Of a DNA stretch of 64,000 nt, positions 59,955 through 64,000 are shown piece by piece. The first letter of the stretch is position 1. Every line of letters starts with the position of its first letter. The notes beneath the pieces were generated by a model. It was given only the letters and a program-made list of their open reading frames with translations, was not told the DNA's origin and made no database searches. Both the position numbers and the translations under genes were made by a program. Source of the stretch: Gordionus sp. m RMFG-2023 (lineage: Eukaryota > Nematomorpha > Gordioida > Chordodea > Parachordodidae); the NCBI RefSeq assembly GCF_954871325.1, contig NC_088779.1, positions 19,594,846-19,658,845 of the forward strand, read 5' to 3'.

Positions 59955-60250
59955 GCATAAATGAAGCTGGGGGGGGGAGCAAAGAAAAATCCCCTTCTGA
60001 AATTTGCCAATTCTCGTAAATATCATATAAAGCTAATCCCCCACCCCCACCTTTCTCTCCTTCAAAAATTTAACAAGGAAATACATTTTTATTTAAAAAA
60101 ATGAAAAACCAAAATTATTTATATAAAAATCTAATATAGCCATAGGCCGACTGTTAACCTAAAGACCTCCAATAAAATTTATGCGGGGTAACCCCACTTA
60201 ATAGTGCCTCCACCCTTCCCGCCCTCTCCAAAATCCTGGATACACCTATG
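59955..60250. repeat. Dispersed repeat family C, copy 3
   Basis: Shares AAAAATCTAATATAGCCATA, AAGACCTCCAATAAAATTTAT and CTTAATAGTGCCTCCACCC with the copies at 42374 and 48000. Here both sides are visible: ATGCATAAATGAAGC and a G-run (59969-59978) on the left, CCTGGATACACCTATGCAT on the right, which suggests about 300 bp with inverted ends. Confidence 0.65.
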
Positions 60251-60761
60251 CATATTAATTTGTACCATTTCTACTCAAATATACAAATCTCATGTGACGT
60301 CATACATAAATACTAATTGTATAAATCTGATTATATATTTTTTTAAATTTAGCTAATATAAAACATTTAGGAAAATATGTCTATAAATATAAAATATTAT
60401 TTTTGGACATCCTATTATACTCAAATATATTACGCTCCATTACTCAAGATATCATTTATATTTGGCGAGATCGATATTGAAAAACAATTTTTGTGCATCA
60501 ATTTTAATGCGTTTTATAGTAGATTGTAATTCATGCAAACAATTCCCTATTAATGTCTTGTAATTAGCTTCCTGTTTCATATATTATGGATATATTTTTT
60601 TTAAAAACTATGGTTATGTTTAGTATATAGAGTTAAAATTAAAAATTTATAATAAAAAAAAATTCATACAAAATTATTGATTATCTTTTAATTATAATGA
60701 TCAAATTTTTTTATCAAGTTTCTATCCTTTCATTTATGATTGAAAATACAAAATATTATAT
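60251..60761. other. AT-rich DNA, nothing recognised
   Basis: No gene, repeat end or element was identified. Confidence 0.4.
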
Positions 60762-61420
60762 TAACGCTAGCGTCTACATGACACCTTCACAGGATGCAAA
60801 CCCCCCTCAAAAACCTATACCTAGCCGAATGATATATTGACCTACCCCCTAAAAATATTTTCGCCGCCTTCTGCGCCGATATACCTACATTTTGAATTAC
60901 GCTATTTTAATTATAATGGCACTCCCTTCATATATTTTTAAATTATCAATATCTATACCAACTATAAAAAAAAGTAAATGTAAAAGTTATTCTTTAGAAC
61001 ATGAATAATTAAGTACCCTCTTATCTACAATGAATGCAATGCATTATTATAGTATATTGTTTGCAATGAATATGAGCTTGCTGATAGAATGTATAATCCT
61101 ATAAAATTACATTTGAAAAGATAGCAGAAAATTATCCATAAATAAGTTTTATTTGAAAAATAATGACTATGATTGTATACATTGATAAATTTGGTCATTG
61201 TTTAGCAATATCATTGTATTATTATAATAGATCTATAATAAAAATATTAAATAAAATTTTACAGCAATATATTTTGCCCTATTTTATTTATAAATTTAAT
61301 ATATAAAAAACCCCAATAAATTTAGCTTACCTCTAGCCTACCCCCCTTAAATGCCTATCCCTACCCCCCTTCAAAAAATGGGAAGCAAACTGTTCCTACC
61401 AACCCCGCTCAGGTAAATGC
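60762..61420. mobile_element. Second copy of the element inserted in LINE 2
   Basis: Parallel to 57282-57827 from AGCGTCTACATGACA through CTCAAAAACCTATA, GAATATGAGCTTGCTGATAG, GTTTTATTTGAAAAATAA, TTTAGCAATATCATT and CAGCAATATATTTTG to GGGAAGCAAACTGTTCC. It is a little longer than the other copy, mainly by extra sequence in the middle. Its exact ends are not fixed. Confidence 0.75.
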
Positions 61421-61483
61421 TGACTATCGCTAATAAACTAAATTTGGTGATTTTCAAAATGAGTTAAGGAAAAGAAACAATGC

Positions 61484-63186
61484 ATTAAAATCAGTGGCGT
61501 AGCCAGGATTTTATCATGGGGGGGGGGGGGGGTTAAAAATTTTTCTAAACCTCCTTTTTTGAACACTTAATTGCTTATATTTTTGGATTTGTTAAAATTG
61601 TTTTATATTTTCATATAACAAAATTTTAGGCTATTTTATTATATATTTTACATTCCTTTATTTAATCATATATATATTTTTATTAATTAAAATATTTCAA
61701 AATATTTTATATAATACATATTTTAATATTAAAAATTATAATGTATAAAGACTCTATTTTAAAAAAAGTAATTTTTTATAATTATATAAAATATGTGTAA
61801 TTCTTATGCAAATAATGGTATTTAAAAAAATATGATGATATTATCTTATAAATAATACTTTTTTTACAAAAAAAAAGTTGATTATATATTAAAACTAATA
61901 AAATCTTATTGCTATTTTTTGATTTGAATTTAAAAAGAGAGATCTACTTTTCTCAGAGATTTTGCTAATTTATCTAGAATCAAATTTTTACCTAAAATAA
62001 TCTCCTAAACGTTTTTCACCGGTTGTGTTTCCTAAATAGGTTTTTAACCTTTTTAAAGTTGAAAAAGACCTTTCATTAATGCAGGTACTAATTGGCAAGG
62101 TCGTTAAAATTAATAATGTTTTGATATTAGGCAGGGAATCTAAAATGCAATTACACATGGAAAGGGCCTACAGAGCATTTTTTGGTCTCAAAGAATACCC
62201 TATTCTGTCAAGATTTTTATACCAAAATTTGACATCACAAAGTAACTTATCATATGAACCTACTAAATCATCAGCATAAAACTCTGAGATTTTTTTAATA
62301 TCCTCTCGTGTTTCAAGTGTAATCAACAGTTTAGACTCAACCGGCAAAAGAAAATAAAAGCTTTGAAAATATAATTATGACTAATAAATCTTTCTTTTAA
62401 TTGAAATAAAAATGTATCAATAAGGGGAATAAAAATGTTTATTTTATAAAAATCCTCAATCGTGGGTGCATCAATATTTGATCGATTGGATTGTCTAGAG
62501 ACTACTCTAGGTTTAAAAATTTCAATTGCAAAGATATTAGCAATCTCCTTTACTTTTTCATATATTTCATAAAATTTTTCATCATCATTCTCTCTGATAT
62601 TTGTTGATATTTCAACAATATCTTTGCTCTATTGATAATCTCCCTTAAATCCAAATCAATTTTTTGTAGCATTTTGCTAAAATCATATGTATAATTAAAT
62701 AAAAAATAAACATATTGAATTGAAATTAAAAACTGTGGCTTAATAATAGCCTGCAAAAGATTTTCGGCATCTGCTGAATCTTTTTCCTTGCTTGATATAT
62801 AAAATTCTAGTGCTGCAAAGACAACATCGTATATTTCAATAAAGAGTTTCACCAACTCTTGTCTTTCGATGAATCTGGTCGTACAAAATCTTTAGTTTTT
62901 TTTTTGATTTTTTAAGTCAATATCATGATACGTTTGAATAAATAACTTCCTTTTTTTGTGTGGTGTGAAATAACTGCAAACCAATAAATATAAAAATAAT
63001 CAAATGTGTATATCTATTATTAATTATAATAAATTTAAAACATACAAATCAAGCGTTTATTAAGAATTTATTAAATTAAAATTAAAAAATTTTAAAAAAT
63101 AAATTAAAAAAATAAAATTAATTTTTCATGGGGGGGGGGGGGGGGGTTGAACCCCCCCCCTTCATGCCTACGCCACTGATTAAAAT
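61484..63186 (-). mobile_element. hAT transposon remnant, complete ends, exact target duplication
   Basis: The element is 61492-63178 (1,687 bp). CAGTGGCGTAGCCAGG and CATGCCTACGCCACTG are inverted ends with long G- and C-runs just inside (61518-61532, 63130-63146, 63152-63160). Flanks attaaaat are identical (61484-61491, 63179-63186). The minus strand carries ZMYM1-like transposase: an open piece at 62855-62550 with FEI-like hydrophobic helices (NLLQAIIKPQFLISIQYVYF), then the C-terminus near 62180-62030 with TLPISTCINERSFSTLKRLK and TYLGNTTGEKRLGDYF. The N-terminal half is missing and the frame is broken. Confidence 0.93.
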
Positions 63187-63635
63187 TATATAACAAATTA
63201 AAATAAAATGTGATGACCAAACGATGTATTTATAATAATATATGTCATTATAAAGAATCGTTATAAATTTTATGATTTGTGACGAATCTTCTTGCTTGAT
63301 CACTTTATAGATATGGAGTATGCTTTTTAATTATAATGACATTAATAAATCTTCTGTGCAGCTAAGTCATCAATCGCCAATCTCTTATAGTTTTTCCGTG
63401 AACGATGAACTATACTATATTCAGGTACATATGTCAGCGTCATCTGGCATTTTTTCAACTACAAATCATTTCTTGAGAACGCTTTATTAAATTTAAAAAT
63501 CCGATTTTACCAGAAATGCATTCCAGTATATTTAGAATACCTACCCTGAATTTCAGACATGCCATGGACCTTGATTTTTAATATTAGTTTTTCCATAGAT
63601 TTTTTATATAAATTATAAATGTCTCAAAGGTTAAG
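63187..63635. other. AT-rich spacer between two related hAT copies
   Basis: No gene. The stretch 63480-63545 (AAAATCCGATTTTACCAGAA, then GCATTCCAGTAT) resembles 48555-48615 in the Hox1 intron and is probably a small dispersed repeat. Confidence 0.4.
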
Positions 63636-64000
63636 CATATGAGCCTACTAAATCATAAGCATAAAACTCTGAGATTTTCTTTAGACTCAATCGGCAAAAG
63701 AAAATAAAAGATTTTTAAAATCAAGTTATGACAAATAAATCTTTCCTTTATTGGAATAAAAATGTATTAAGGGGAATAAAAATGTTTATTTTATAAAAAT
63801 CCTTAATCGTAGAGATGCATCAATATTTGAGCGATTGGATTCTCTATAAACTACTCTAGGTTTAAACATTTCAATCCCAACCATATTAGCAATCTCCTTT
63901 ACTTTCTCATATATTTTATGAAATTTTTTATCCATATTCTCTATGATATTTGTAAATATTTCAACAATATCCTTTGCTCTATTTATAACCTCCCTTAAAT
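63636..64000 (-). mobile_element. Partial second copy of the 61492-63178 hAT family, runs off the window
   Basis: From CATATGAGCCTACTAAATCA onward this copy follows 62246-62650 closely (for example GGATT.TCTA.A.ACTACTCTAGGTTTAAA and TAGCAATCTCCTTTACTTT). It lacks a short segment present in the other copy near 62300-62330. It is in the same minus orientation and continues past position 64000, so its other end cannot be seen. Confidence 0.85.

Noticed and set aside
1-64000. CRISPR arrays, tRNA or rRNA genes, LTR or virus-like elements
   Set aside because: No evenly spaced repeats, no cloverleaf with anticodon, no rRNA core motifs, and no gag, protease, integrase or capsid motifs were recognised by eye.

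Overview
This window looks like nuclear DNA of a bilaterian invertebrate. It is very AT-rich, has spliced protein genes, and is packed with decayed DNA transposons and LINEs. The phylum cannot be fixed from the sequence. No rRNA, tRNA, CRISPR array, bacterial operon or LTR/virus-like element was recognised.

Two host genes are well supported. (1) An HSDL2-type gene lies on the minus strand, about 3.4-12.8 kb. Six exons (12829-12673, 10145-10047, 9979-9865, 9813-9707, 4946-4845, 3901-3698) join in phase at GT/AG borders. They encode a short-chain dehydrogenase domain with TGANKGIG, NNAG and YTTTK motifs. A seventh piece (3513-3361) resembles the start of the SCP2 lipid-binding domain, but its junction is unresolved. 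(2) A Hox1/labial gene lies on the plus strand, 43394-53512. Exon 1 ends soon after the YKWMQIKRN hexapeptide. A 7.5 kb phase-1 intron leads to exon 2, which carries a canonical labial homeodomain. The model predicts 874 residues. No other homeobox gene is seen in the window.

Most of the rest is repeats. hAT-superfamily DNA transposons dominate. Several have both ends and exact 8-bp target duplications (7282-7501, 18939-19869, 25892-27637, 38164-39488, 41238-41543, 61492-63178); others match at 7 of 8 bases (1644-2381, 5263-7908, 47217-47414). Transposase relics of several hAT lineages, including a ZMYM1-like one, occur at 5.7-7.2, 10.5-11.5, 16.8-18.6, 22.3-23.3, 26.2-27.3, 29.6-30.0, 34.8-36.0, 38.4-38.8, 49.5-50.5 and 62.0-62.9 kb. 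Two minus-strand LINE relics carry reverse transcriptase remains (about 20.1-22.0 and 55.9-58.8 kb). Elements are inserted into one another and into the introns of both host genes.

By region: 1-3.4 kb repeats; 3.4-12.8 kb HSDL2 with transposon-filled introns; 12.8-16.3 kb empty AT-rich DNA; 16.3-43.4 kb a transposon-rich gene desert; 43.4-53.5 kb Hox1; 53.5-64 kb LINE and hAT relics. The two host genes show no functional link. The Hox gene is a transcription factor; HSDL2 is a lipid-metabolism enzyme.
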